Source of the DNA: Chloroflexota bacterium
Lineage (GTDB): Bacteria; Chloroflexota; Anaerolineae; Aggregatilineales; Phototrophicaceae
Length of the DNA: 64,000 nucleotides
Assembly (NCBI GenBank): GCA_011523515.1
Contig: WTGO01000067.1
Span: forward strand, 1-64,000
Reading direction: 5' to 3'
Shown here in pieces: positions 6,699 to 15,417 of the stretch. The notes beneath the pieces are model-generated. The model did no database searches and was not told the DNA's origin. It was given only the letters and a program-made list of their open reading frames with translations. Both the position numbers and the translations under genes were made by a program. The stretch's first letter is position 1; every line of letters begins with the position of its first letter.

Positions 6699-8942
6699 AT
6701 GCCCGAAGAAATCGCCGGCGCCATTGAGCGAATCACCTATTACAACGAAGAGAACGGCTACAGCGTGGTCAAGATCATGCCGGGAAAGCGCTACCCGCGC
6801 GCCCAGGCGCGGGACGGCACGGTCACTGTGGTCGGGAGCCTGCCCCAACTCAACGAGGGCGAAGAGGCGCAGTTCATCGGCGAATGGGTGGTCGACTCTC
6901 GCTACGGCCGGCAATTCCGCGCCGAGCAGGCGATTCCTGTCGCGCCAACAAGCGCCAAAGGCATCATCAATTATCTATCAAGCGGCATCGTCAAGGGCAT
7001 CGGGCCGCGCACGGCGGAGAAAATTGTGAATTTCCTCGGCGACGAGACGATCAACATCCTGGATAACGAGCCGGAGCGTATCCATAAGGTGCGGGGTCTC
7101 AATCCGCAGCTGGCGGATAACCTCATCAAGGCCTGGACGAAAAATCGCGCCATGCGCAACGTCATCATCTATCTGCAGGGCATCGGCATCAGCGCCAGGA
7201 TCGCCAAGCGCATCTGGGACGAATACGGCGAGAATACGCGGCGCATCATTGAGAATAATCCCTATCAGCTGGCACAGGATGTCTTCCTGATCGGCTTCCG
7301 CAAAGCGGATGAGATCGCCCGGCGCATGGGTCTGGAGCGGGACGATCCGCATCGCTTGCGCGCCGGCTTGCATTACGCGCTGAACGAACTGGCCGGCGAT
7401 GGGCATACCTATTCACCGCGCGAGCAACTGTTGGAGACGGCGGCCGAGCTGCTGGGTGTTCAGGATGAATCCCAGCTCACTGTCGCGCTAAAGGGCCAGC
7501 TCAGCGCCGGCAAGCTGGTGGAAGATCAGCTGGCGCCTGGCGCATCGGGCGAGCCGGTTCGGCTCGGCGATCTGCTGGACGGCGGGGCCGGGACTGTTCA
7601 AGCGATATACCTGCCGCGTTTTCATCGCGCCGAGACCGAGGTGACGCGGCTGCTGCGCAATATGGCGAGCAACTCCAGCATGATCATCCGCGATCATCGC
7701 AAGACCGAGTGGCAGCGCTACCTGCCCAAATTGAGCGCGCAAAACAACGTTTCGCTGTCGCCGCTGCAGCAGAGTGCCGTCCGCGCCGCGCTGACCAGCA
7801 AGGTCAGCGTCTTGACCGGCGGACCGGGCACGGGCAAGACCACCACCGTGCAGATGCTGATCAACGCGCTGCTGGAAGGCGACCATCCCTTCCGGCTGGC
7901 TTCGCCGACCGGGCGCGCCGCCAAACGCCTGGCCGAAACTACGGGCGTCGACGCCAGCACCATTCACCGCCTGCTCGGTTACTCGCCCGACGGCGGCTTT
8001 GAACACGATGAGAGTGATCCCTTGCCCATCGATATGCTGGTGGTCGACGAAGCCTCCATGCTCGACTTGTGGCTTTTTCACAACCTGCTCAAGGCGCTGC
8101 AGCCGACGGCGCATCTGCTGCTGGTGGGCGATGTCGATCAGCTGCCCTCCGTGGGCGCGGGCAATGTCCTGCGCGATGTCATCGACAGCGGCATCGCTTC
8201 AGTGACGCGCCTGGACCAAATCTTCCGCCAGGACGACAGCAGCCATATCGTCAGCAACGCCCATCGCATCAACCAGGGCCGGCAGCCGGTCAGCGACAAC
8301 CAGAGCAACGATTTTTATTTCTTCAATGTCGAGGATCCGGAAGCGGTGGCCGACAATATCGTCGAGATCGTCAAAACCAAGTTGCCGCAGCGCACGGGCT
8401 TCGATTCAGTGGAGGACATCCAGGTGATCGCGCCCATGTACCGCGGCGCGGCCGGCGTCAACAACCTCAACGAGCGCTTGCAGTCCGAGCTAAACGGCGA
8501 CCCGCGGCAAGCCCAGCTCAAAGTAGGCGCGCGTGTCTTCCGCGTCGGCGACAAGGTGATGCAGACGCGCAACAACTACGACAAAGACGTCTTCAACGGT
8601 GATATCGGCTTCATCCACAGCATTGATCACAGCGACAACTCGCTTGACATCGACTTTGACGGCAGCCGCATCCAATACGAATTGAATGAGACTGCCGATC
8701 TTATGCACGCCTACTGCATCAGCACGCACCGCTCGCAGGGCTCGGAGTATCCGGCGGTGGTGATGCCGATTCTGACGCAGCACTATATGATGCTGCAGCG
8801 CAACCTGCTCTACACCGCCATCACGCGCGCCAAGCGTATGGTCGTGCTGGTGGGCACGCGCAATGCCCTGCGCATCGCGGTCAAGAACAACAATGTCGCC
8901 CAGCGGCACAGCGGCCTGCTGCATCGGCTGCGGGCAACGTGA
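6699..8942 (+). CDS. RecD2-like SF1B DNA helicase (copy A)
   Basis: A 747-residue helicase. N-terminal residues 1-90 form the RecD2 OB-like region (IERITYYNEENGYSVVKI); residues about 90-200 contain helix-hairpin-helix repeats (GIVKGIGPRTAEKIV). Walker A is LTGGPGTGKTTT near residue 372, Walker B VVDEASMLDLWL near 447, followed by LLVGDVDQLPSVGAGNVL, and the C-terminal motif STHRSQGSEYP near 680. RecD2 proteins unwind DNA 5'-3' and act in repair without RecBC. ATG at 6699 matches the conserved N-terminus; the frame runs further upstream but that part is not conserved. Codon use is GC-rich, like the chromosome around it. It is probably the resident copy of the tandem pair. Confidence 0.88.
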   Translation: MPEEIAGAIERITYYNEENGYSVVKIMPGKRYPRAQARDGTVTVVGSLPQLNEGEEAQFIGEWVVDSRYGRQFRAEQAIPVAPTSAKGIINYLSSGIVKGIGPRTAEKIVNFLGDETINILDNEPERIHKVRGLNPQLADNLIKAWTKNRAMRNVIIYLQGIGISARIAKRIWDEYGENTRRIIENNPYQLAQDVFLIGFRKADEIARRMGLERDDPHRLRAGLHYALNELAGDGHTYSPREQLLETAAELLGVQDESQLTVALKGQLSAGKLVEDQLAPGASGEPVRLGDLLDGGAGTVQAIYLPRFHRAETEVTRLLRNMASNSSMIIRDHRKTEWQRYLPKLSAQNNVSLSPLQQSAVRAALTSKVSVLTGGPGTGKTTTVQMLINALLEGDHPFRLASPTGRAAKRLAETTGVDASTIHRLLGYSPDGGFEHDESDPLPIDMLVVDEASMLDLWLFHNLLKALQPTAHLLLVGDVDQLPSVGAGNVLRDVIDSGIASVTRLDQIFRQDDSSHIVSNAHRINQGRQPVSDNQSNDFYFFNVEDPEAVADNIVEIVKTKLPQRTGFDSVEDIQVIAPMYRGAAGVNNLNERLQSELNGDPRQAQLKVGARVFRVGDKVMQTRNNYDKDVFNGDIGFIHSIDHSDNSLDIDFDGSRIQYELNETADLMHAYCISTHRSQGSEYPAVVMPILTQHYMMLQRNLLYTAITRAKRMVVLVGTRNALRIAVKNNNVAQRHSGLLHRLRAT

Positions 8943-8958
8943 CAGCCCTGCGGGATTG

Positions 8959-8987
8959 TTGAAAACGCTAAACATTCTTTATACAAT
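8959..8987 (+). promoter_or_regulatory. Promoter for helicase copy B
   Basis: TTGAAA at 8959-8964 and TACAAT at 8982-8987 are separated by 17 bases, a good sigma-70 match, ending 37 bases before the ATG at 9025. It implies that the second helicase is transcribed independently of the first. Confidence 0.6.
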
Positions 8988-9024
8988 CGCAAACTAGATT
9001 GAGACTAAGGCATTTGCGCCAGAC

Positions 9025-11322
9025 ATGGCTGAAAAAATCTCAGGTGTGGTCGATCGTGTCATCTACGCTAATCAAGAAAGTGGGTTTTGCGTTTTACTAA
9101 TCGTTCCCAACAATCCGAGACCACCGAATCCAATGGACGATGGCACGGTGAAAGTAGTGGGGACGATGCCGGCTTTTGAAGAAGACGAGTTTGTTCAATT
9201 CACAGGTATTTGGAAAGACGACCAGCGCTACGGTCGACAGTTTGTAGCACATAAGGTCATAGCGCCCATACCTAAGACCGAAACGGAAATACTCAATTAT
9301 CTCTCCAGCAAGCGTGTTAAGGGTATTGGGCCAGGGGCTGCCAAGAGAATAGTGGAACACTTCGGTGAAGCCACTATCTATATCCTTGATGAGGAGCCAG
9401 AAAAAGTCTATGACATTCCTGGCTTGAAACAGGCGGAAGTAGAGTATTTTCTGAAGCAATGGTTCAAGGATCATGCGCAGCGCCATACGCTCATCTATCT
9501 GCAGGAGGAAGTGGGCTTTAACAGCGGACGTGCTCGGCGCGTCTATACTAAATATGCTGGCGAGACGCGACGAACAATACTAACCGATCCCTACCAACTG
9601 GTAGCGGATGAATTCCTCAGATTCAATGAGGTAGATGATATTGTCAGGCGACTAAACTTAGTGGTCAGCCCAGCCGGTCGGACACGAGCAAGCATAATCG
9701 AGGCATTGAACCACTTTTCGCGAGATAGCCATACGTATGTGTCAAAGAAGGGAGTATTGGAGCAGGCTGCCCAGTTTCTCGGTTTCAAAGATACGATGGC
9801 TTTGGAGGGAGCGCTCAACGATCTACTGGGTGAGGAAAGACTCCGGGAAGAACAAATCAAAAGAGAAAACGGCGCGAGACCAACTCGCGCGATCTATTTG
9901 CCCCGCTTTTGGCATGCCGAAAATGAGGTAGCGGAAAAGCTTTGCGCCATAGCCTCTCGCCCCAGTTCAATCATTGACTTCCATCGCGATTTCAGTTGGA
10001 CGCAGTTCTTTTTCTATCTTAAGACACGATATGACATTTCATCCTCGCCAGCACAGGACAGTGCCGTGGAAAATGTGTTGACAAACAAAATCAGTGTCTT
10101 GACCGGCGGACCCGGCACCGGCAAGACTACCACCCTCCGCCTATTGATCGCCGCGTTGCTAGAGAGCGATTTCAGCTTCAATCTGGCGGCGCCTACTGGG
10201 CGAGCCGCGAGACGACTTTCTGAGGCAACTGACCATATTGATGCATCCACTATTCATCGGTTGCTAAAGTGGGATGCGGAAACTGGCGGTTTCGCATTTA
10301 ACGAGGGCAATCCTCTAGGGACAAATGTGGTCGTCATTGACGAAGCTTCCATGCTTGACCTCCTCCTCTTTAACAATCTACTTAAGGCGTTGCCGCTGAC
10401 GTCGCATCTTCTTCTCGTTGGCGATGTCGACCAGTTGCCATCGGTTGGGGCCGGTAACGTGCTGAGCGATGTTATCAATAGTGGCGTATTTAAAGTGAGC
10501 CGCCTGACTAAAGTTTTTCGACAAGACGAAAATAGCCACATTGTCAGTAATGCCCATCTCATCAATAAGGGAAAGATGCCAGTCATTGACAACCAGAAAT
10601 TACAAGATTTCTGGTTTTTTGACGTTCGGGACTCGAGTGAAGTTGCAAATCGGATCGTTGATCTTGTCACGCGGTGGATGCCGCAACGATGGGATTTAAA
10701 TCCCTTAGAGGACATTCAAATAATCGCACCGAAGTACAAAGGTGATGTGGGCGTTCGCAATCTTAATAATCTACTGCAGAAGGCATTTGATGATGGTTCT
10801 CAGACGCAGCCAGTCATATTCAACAAGTGCAAATTCCGAGTCGGCAACAAAGTAATGCAAACTAGAAACAACTACGATAAAGAAGTCTTCAACGGCGACA
10901 TAGGTTTCATTCTAAGCATCAATCACTGTGAAAAGTCTCTGACTATAAAGTTTAACTTCGGTGCGCATAGCGATTCTCAGGCTCAATCTTCTGAGCCATC
11001 TGATGAAAATGATCACGACGATTTTCTAGATCAGTCGCCGGAATCCGACGTCATTACATACCAATTCAGCGACGCGGATGAACTTGAGCTCGCCTACTGC
11101 ATCACCATTCACAAATCGCAGGGTTCTGAGTTTCCATTCGTGGTAATGCCAATTCATTCGCAGCAGAGTAGAATGTTGCAACGAAAACTACTGTATACGG
11201 CGGTGACGAGAGCCAAGCAAGGCGTAGTATTGGTAGGAACGCGAAACGCTTTGCAGCAGGCTGTCAACAACGACATAGTCGACGTGCGGCGCAGCGGCCT
11301 GCTACATCGGCTGCGGGTGTGA
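9025..11322 (+). CDS. RecD2-like SF1B DNA helicase (copy B, AT-rich paralogue)
   Basis: A 765-residue paralogue of the upstream helicase, collinear throughout: N-terminal VDRVIYANQESGFCVLLI, HhH segment RVKGIGPGAAKRIV, Walker A LTGGPGTGKTTT near residue 360, Walker B VIDEASMLDLLL near 437, C-terminal TIHKSQGSEFP near 697. It differs by an acidic insert near residues 650-680 (SSEPSDENDHDDFLDQ). Base composition and codon use (many AAA, GAT, ATT) are clearly AT-richer than copy A, so this is unlikely to be a recent local duplication; acquisition by transfer next to the resident copy is more plausible. All motor motifs are intact. The gene 92 bases downstream shares its AT-rich composition. Confidence 0.85.
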   Translation: MAEKISGVVDRVIYANQESGFCVLLIVPNNPRPPNPMDDGTVKVVGTMPAFEEDEFVQFTGIWKDDQRYGRQFVAHKVIAPIPKTETEILNYLSSKRVKGIGPGAAKRIVEHFGEATIYILDEEPEKVYDIPGLKQAEVEYFLKQWFKDHAQRHTLIYLQEEVGFNSGRARRVYTKYAGETRRTILTDPYQLVADEFLRFNEVDDIVRRLNLVVSPAGRTRASIIEALNHFSRDSHTYVSKKGVLEQAAQFLGFKDTMALEGALNDLLGEERLREEQIKRENGARPTRAIYLPRFWHAENEVAEKLCAIASRPSSIIDFHRDFSWTQFFFYLKTRYDISSSPAQDSAVENVLTNKISVLTGGPGTGKTTTLRLLIAALLESDFSFNLAAPTGRAARRLSEATDHIDASTIHRLLKWDAETGGFAFNEGNPLGTNVVVIDEASMLDLLLFNNLLKALPLTSHLLLVGDVDQLPSVGAGNVLSDVINSGVFKVSRLTKVFRQDENSHIVSNAHLINKGKMPVIDNQKLQDFWFFDVRDSSEVANRIVDLVTRWMPQRWDLNPLEDIQIIAPKYKGDVGVRNLNNLLQKAFDDGSQTQPVIFNKCKFRVGNKVMQTRNNYDKEVFNGDIGFILSINHCEKSLTIKFNFGAHSDSQAQSSEPSDENDHDDFLDQSPESDVITYQFSDADELELAYCITIHKSQGSEFPFVVMPIHSQQSRMLQRKLLYTAVTRAKQGVVLVGTRNALQQAVNNDIVDVRRSGLLHRLRV

Positions 11323-11414
11323 CGACTGTTGCGATTCTTCAGCTAGGGTTGCGAAGTGTCGCTGCTATACTTGAGTCGAGATAGACCCGGGATTGAAATA
11401 GCGAGGAAACAAGC

Positions 11415-12188
11415 ATGGCTATTGAGATGGCTGTCACTGGGACTGTAGTGCGAATTGAGCATCAGATGAATCAGTTTGATTGTCCCCAAGTGGATATGTT
11501 GTTGGTCTGCGAGTTGGAGAACGGTGGGGAAGGTCTGAGAGCTACAAGCGCGGGACCAGAAGGGATGACGCTTGGTGTGCTTGGCGCGCAGGTGAGAGTA
11601 GTTGATGATTGGGGACTACCAGGGCTAAGCGATCTCAAGGTTGGTGATTTGGTTTATGCGCGTGGAAGTTGGCATGCGCCTGGGTCGCATGATCTAGTGC
11701 AGGAGATGCGCTATCTTGAGGCGGAACGTGATTGGTACAGACTAGAGAGTTGGGACACGGGCGAAGCGGGAAGGCAGGAAGTTCGAGCATTGGACTTTGT
11801 GGCTTACGACGTGCGACGGTATTTCGCTCGAGAGAAGCGCTGGGAGCGGCTAACTGAAGAGTGGTCTAGTTTACCGGATCCGACTGATGACGATACTGAA
11901 TGGAATGCGCATCGCATGGCTGTAGGCGGGCTATGTAACGCAAGTGTGGCTTGGGATCAACAAGCCGTTGAAGCGTTAGATCGAGAAGTTGGAATCGGAC
12001 AGAGGGCAATGAATCGCCGTAGAAGTGAGAAACTACGAGATACAAAGCGGGCCGAACGACAGGAAAAGCGCGAAGCGATGGAGAAAGTGACGAAAACGCC
12101 AGAGGTGGAGGCGCAGAAAGAAGCAGCTAGACAGTTAGCACGCAGAAGACGCAGCGGAAAGAGTGCAAAACGCAAACGTCGGAAGTAA
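11415..12188 (+). CDS. Unknown protein with beta-rich N-terminus and basic coiled-coil tail
   Basis: A 257-residue protein that I do not recognise. Residues 1-100 alternate beta-like stretches (MAVTGTVVRIEHQ..., VRVVDDWGLPGLSDLKVGDLVYARG), reminiscent of an OB-fold single-strand-binding domain. Residues about 190-257 are a highly charged helix ending in a Lys/Arg-rich tail, which could bind nucleic acid. The ATG has GAGGA eight bases upstream. It lies 92 bases after helicase copy B, in the same direction and with similar AT-rich codons, so the two may be one transferred unit and the protein a helicase partner; that is inference. Confidence 0.55.
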   Translation: MAIEMAVTGTVVRIEHQMNQFDCPQVDMLLVCELENGGEGLRATSAGPEGMTLGVLGAQVRVVDDWGLPGLSDLKVGDLVYARGSWHAPGSHDLVQEMRYLEAERDWYRLESWDTGEAGRQEVRALDFVAYDVRRYFAREKRWERLTEEWSSLPDPTDDDTEWNAHRMAVGGLCNASVAWDQQAVEALDREVGIGQRAMNRRRSEKLRDTKRAERQEKREAMEKVTKTPEVEAQKEAARQLARRRRSGKSAKRKRRK

Positions 12189-12215
12189 GCGCGCAAACTC
12201 GAATTGACGCAGAAA

Positions 12216-12989
12216 TCACACCAACTCTATCCGCACGCCCTCCGTATCAGCCGGGTCAAAGCGCTGAGCCGGGCCTGTCGTCGCGAACCCGACCACATAC
12301 GGCGCCGGGCGATTCCCCGCCAGGTGCGCCGCCAGCGGACCGTCCACGGCGCGACTCGGCGCCATATAATCCAGCGCGTGCTCGCCGACTGTAAATCGCA
12401 ACCCGCTCCCTCCAGCCACGTCATAGGTCATCGCTACGCCCTCGACGCCGAGCGCAGCCGCCATGACCGTGGCGGGGCGCCCCACATCGTACGTCGCCAG
12501 CGCAATCGAGTGGATGCCGGTGACGCCGTTGGCGTGCTCGCGCTCGGTGGGCAAGCGCTCGTCGCGCGGCGTCACATCTTCAATGAGAAAGGGGATCAGC
12601 CCTTGCCAGCTGCCGCCGACTTTGTTGTTGAGCCAGCGCACCTGGTAGCCATCGGGGCGCGCGTGACCGCCTTCGCTGAGCTCGCCGCAGTCAACGCCTT
12701 GCGCCCGCAGCGCGTCCAGGTCGCTGCGGATGTCGTCTGTAGCCAGGCAGAAGTCGATCAAGCCGCCGCCCCGCTCGTGCAGCAGCGCCCACCAGGGATG
12801 CGCCGGGCTGTCTTCGTAGAAGCTCAACAGCTCGATATAACTGCCGTCGGCGAAGCCGATCAGCGCGTTGCAGGAGCCGTAGGGATGGCGGCCGCCCTCG
12901 ACCACGCTGAAGCCCAACCCGCGATAAGTCGATATCGCCCGCTCCAGCGAATGGACGGCGATGACGATGTGATCGATGCCTGTTATCAT
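12216..12989 (-). CDS. VOC superfamily protein (Glyoxalase_3-like)
   Basis: A 257-residue protein. It starts ITGIDHIVIAVHSLERAISTYRGLGF, a typical VOC module with the metal-ligand His at position 6-7, followed by SYIELLSFYEDSP. A second VOC-like half begins near residue 150 (VTGIHSIALATYDV). The overall layout matches the Glyoxalase_3 family, whose substrates are mostly unknown. The ATG has AAGGAG six bases upstream. It converges with the unknown gene upstream at 12188 and lies 24 bases after the methionine aminopeptidase gene, likely in the same transcript. Confidence 0.75.
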   Translation of the reverse strand: MITGIDHIVIAVHSLERAISTYRGLGFSVVEGGRHPYGSCNALIGFADGSYIELLSFYEDSPAHPWWALLHERGGGLIDFCLATDDIRSDLDALRAQGVDCGELSEGGHARPDGYQVRWLNNKVGGSWQGLIPFLIEDVTPRDERLPTEREHANGVTGIHSIALATYDVGRPATVMAAALGVEGVAMTYDVAGGSGLRFTVGEHALDYMAPSRAVDGPLAAHLAGNRPAPYVVGFATTGPAQRFDPADTEGVRIELV

Positions 12990-13012
12990 GCGCTGCTCCT
13001 TGCATTCAGGCG

Positions 13013-13774
13013 CTACACATAGCCGCCCTCGACTTTGGTCACCAAAATCGGCTCGGCGCCGTTGATGATGACCGTATGCTCATATTGCGCCGAAAGGCTG
13101 CCGTCGGTCGTGCGCAGCGTCCAGCCATCGGCTGCAGTCTGAATCTTGCCGCGCCCGGTGTTGAAGAAGGGTTCCAGCGTCAGCACCATGCCATCCTCCA
13201 GGACGTCTTTGTTGCGCCGGTTGTAATAGTTGGGGATGGAGGGCTTTTCGTGGATATGCCGGCCGACGCCGTGCCCGCCCAACTGGCGCAAGGTGCGGTA
13301 GCCGTTTTTTTGGGCCAGCTTTTCCACGGCGCGGCCTATGACGTTGGCGCGCTGACCCGGCCGCGCCATCTCTATCGACAGCCCAAGCGCGCGGCGGGTT
13401 GCGTCGCAGAGTTTTGTCAACTGCGGACGGGCCGGCGGCACGATGATGGAGGCGCCGGTATCACCCCAGTAATCTTCCAGCACGGCGGAGACATCGACAT
13501 TGAGCAAGTCGCCGGGCTGGATCAGCCGGTCCTTGCGCGGGATGCCGTGCGCCGCTTCGTCATTGAGGCTGATGCAAGTGTAACCGGGGAAGCCATAGGC
13601 GTGGATCGGCGCGGAGACGGCGCCCATGCGCGTCATGAAGTCGCGGCCGATATCGTCCAGGTCGCGGGTGCTCATGCCGGCTTCGGCGCGGTCCAGCATG
13701 AGTTTCAATGTCAAGCCGCAGATCTCGCCGATGCGCCGCATGCCGCGCAGGTCTTTGTCGCTTTCGATTCTCAT
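13013..13774 (-). CDS. map: Type I methionine aminopeptidase
   Basis: A 253-residue enzyme removing the initiator Met from nascent proteins. The pita-bread metal ligands are present: D in LLNVDVSAVLEDYWGDTGASI, H in GGHGVGRHIHEKPSIPNY, E in MVLTLEPFF and E in QYEHTVIIN. His79 lies in PIHAYGFPGYTCISLNDEAAHGIP. The ATG at 13774 has AGGA six bases upstream; the open frame extends 47 codons further but through a repeat-bearing region that is not conserved. Length and motifs are normal for the bacterial cytosolic form. Confidence 0.93.
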   Translation of the reverse strand: MRIESDKDLRGMRRIGEICGLTLKLMLDRAEAGMSTRDLDDIGRDFMTRMGAVSAPIHAYGFPGYTCISLNDEAAHGIPRKDRLIQPGDLLNVDVSAVLEDYWGDTGASIIVPPARPQLTKLCDATRRALGLSIEMARPGQRANVIGRAVEKLAQKNGYRTLRQLGGHGVGRHIHEKPSIPNYYNRRNKDVLEDGMVLTLEPFFNTGRGKIQTAADGWTLRTTDGSLSAQYEHTVIINGAEPILVTKVEGGYV

Positions 13775-13854
13775 GCGGAGTCCTAATGCAGTAAATACGC
13801 CGAGGGTAGTTGACCGACGGGTGATTTTCAAAGTAGCACGCTTCACAAGGAAAA

Positions 13855-13929
13855 TGTAGGGGCGACCTGCCAGGTCGCCCGATCGCGTCTCGAACCACGC
13901 CAACGGGCGAACCAAGGTTCGCCCCTACA
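13855..13929. repeat. GTAGGGGCGA palindromic element, copy 2
   Basis: The element opens with TGTAGGGGCGA and closes with TCGCCCCTACA, forming terminal inverted repeats. Inside are two nested hairpins: CGACCTGCCAGGTCG and GGGCGAACC-AA-GGTTCGCCC (13905-13924). It sits between map and plsY. Related copies are at 48-82, 25843-25917 and, degenerate, 33713-33750. The form suggests a non-autonomous mobile palindromic element. Confidence 0.75.
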
Positions 13930-13961
13930 GAACCCGATGTGTCAGTGAGAGTCTGCCGGTG

Positions 13962-14636
13962 TCAGGTGGCCCGCTCGCCCAGGCGGCGCTCGGTGCCGGC
14001 CAACAGCCGCTGCATATTGCCCCAATGGCGCAGGGGAATCATCACGGTCAGCGCCAGGGCGTAAAGCAACAGTATCGGCTTCTGATATTCCGCGCCAACC
14101 AGCAGGACCAGCCAGACATTCGCTATCGCGAAGCCGATCAGGACGCCCAGCGAGACGTAGCGTGTGCGCGCGATGATGGCGATGCCGATGGCGGCGGCGA
14201 CCAGGATTTGCAAGGGCTGTATCATCAGCATGGCGCCAAAAGCCGTAGCCGCGCCTTTGCCGCCGCGCACGATCAGCCTGAGCTTGCCGCCTTTGATTGA
14301 AGCCGTCAGGACTGTGGCGAAGAGTGACCAGTTGTGCCCCACGACCACGCATGTGGCCGAGACCGCGGTCGCCACGCCGACTTGATCGGCCAGGATCACA
14401 TCGCGCGCCAGCCAGACGGCGAATACACCCTTCAAGACATCGACCAGGCCGGTGAAGATGGCCCAGCCTTTGCCCGCCGCGCGCGCGACATTGGTGCCGC
14501 CCATGCTGCCGCTGCCCACCTCGAAGATATTGACGTTCCGCGCCTTGCCGACGAAGTAAGCGGTCGGGAACGAGCCGATCAGGTAGCTCGATACGATTAC
14601 CAGGATGACCTGGGCGGCATTGTCTGTTGTGAACAT
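13962..14636 (-). CDS. plsY: Glycerol-3-phosphate acyltransferase PlsY-like
   Basis: A 224-residue integral membrane protein with at least five membrane segments. The PlsY motifs are visible: SYLIGSFPTAYFVGK near residue 17, GSGSMGGTNVARAAGKGWAI near 40 (motif 1, normally G-S-G-N-x-G-x-T-N) and the GGKGAAT motif near 130. PlsY transfers acyl groups from acyl phosphate to glycerol-3-phosphate in phospholipid synthesis. The Asn of GSGN is replaced by Ser here, a mild deviation. ATG at 14636 is chosen because the preceding 25 residues look non-coding. PlsY paralogues are common, so it may not be the only one. Confidence 0.85.
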   Translation of the reverse strand: MFTTDNAAQVILVIVSSYLIGSFPTAYFVGKARNVNIFEVGSGSMGGTNVARAAGKGWAIFTGLVDVLKGVFAVWLARDVILADQVGVATAVSATCVVVGHNWSLFATVLTASIKGGKLRLIVRGGKGAATAFGAMLMIQPLQILVAAAIGIAIIARTRYVSLGVLIGFAIANVWLVLLVGAEYQKPILLLYALALTVMIPLRHWGNMQRLLAGTERRLGERAT

Positions 14637-14744
14637 ACCTTGCTTCGGCTTGTGACTAGATACGCCTATTGTACCCCGTTTCGCCCTCAATCCAAAGCAA
14701 CACCCCTCCACCGGTATCGGCGCGCGGATGAGGCGCGGCGTGGG

Positions 14745-14948
14745 TCAATCGTCGTCCTCTTCAGTCGCCAATTCGTCGGCGAAGGCTTCCATTACCGCGG
14801 AATCGACACAGGTGATGACGATGGTGTTGATCGCCCGGCTGCGGCGCAGCCACTGACAGCGATAAGCGTCGTCGCTGATGTGGATATCGACGGTATAGCG
14901 ACCCAAGGGGAAGTTGCGCCCGACCGCCCATTCGACCCGCGTCGGCAT
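14745..14948 (-). CDS. Small hypothetical protein, 67 aa
   Basis: Starts MPTRVEWAVGRNFPLGRY with GGGAG five bases ahead of the ATG. It has one Cys in YRCQWL and one in ITCVDS, and an acidic tail TEEDDD. No family recognised. It lies 22 bases downstream of a short secreted reading frame in a different frame; the two could be halves of one secreted protein broken by a frameshift. Reading this frame further upstream gives an alternative start at 15020. Confidence 0.4.
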   Translation of the reverse strand: MPTRVEWAVGRNFPLGRYTVDIHISDDAYRCQWLRRSRAINTIVITCVDSAVMEAFADELATEEDDD

Positions 14949-14970
14949 GCTGACTCCCAAGAGCTCAGTC

Positions 14971-15093
14971 TCATGGGTATTCACGTTCGCAATTTTGGTA
15001 GATCTCATTGGCTTCGTCATATTCCCAATCTTGCGCCAGCAGCGGCGCGGCCAGCGTAGCGACCATTAGAAGCGCCAAACTTGTTCTTCGCAT
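14971..15093 (-). CDS. Short secreted peptide or frameshifted N-terminus, 40 aa
   Basis: MRRTSLALLMVATLAAPLLAQDW is a textbook signal peptide with an LLAQ cleavage region, preceded by AAAGGA at good spacing. The mature part is only about 20 residues (EYDEANEIYQNCEREYP). Such a short mature region, with another Cys-containing frame directly downstream, suggests a truncated or frameshifted secreted protein rather than a functional peptide. Confidence 0.4.
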   Translation of the reverse strand: MRRTSLALLMVATLAAPLLAQDWEYDEANEIYQNCEREYP

Positions 15094-15104
15094 CATCCTG
15101 TCCT

Positions 15105-15311
15105 TTCTCAGTAAGCGTGAGTAAGTCAACCAATTGCTTACCACAGAGTACACAGAGTGATTTTGAGTACACAGAGGTTCTGCAATTGCTTCGACGCTCG
15201 CGGTGAGGAGGTCGCTTCGCTTCTGACTAACCGCTGCTGCCAGCATACTTCAAAATGGCTTTACTCGTTGTCCTCTTTATTCCTCGGTTTACTCGGTGGT
15301 AAGCTATTTTG
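15105..15311. repeat. CACAGAG-type intergenic element, copy 1
   Basis: Begins CTCAGTAAGCGTGAGTAAG, then TTACCACAGAGTACACAGAG with seven-base periodic CACAGAG units, a middle part with TTGCTTCGACGCTC, and ends with the inverted arm TTTACTCGGTGGTAA. It fills the gap between the small genes and pdxA. Other copies are near 25795, 35325, 44170 and 59285. No gene is visible within it. Confidence 0.7.
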
Positions 15312-15417
15312 ACTCTATCACATGCGCCCAGTTGAACCGCCGCCGCGGCGGGTTGTCGGTGGTTTCAGCGCCATAATTGCGCTAGGATGCGCCAGGTAGC
15401 GCCATTGAGGAATAGTT

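Noticed and set aside
15139-15180. CACAGAG units resembling a short CRISPR-like array
   Set aside because: Units are seven bases apart, not spacer-repeat spaced, with no cas genes; dispersed element instead.
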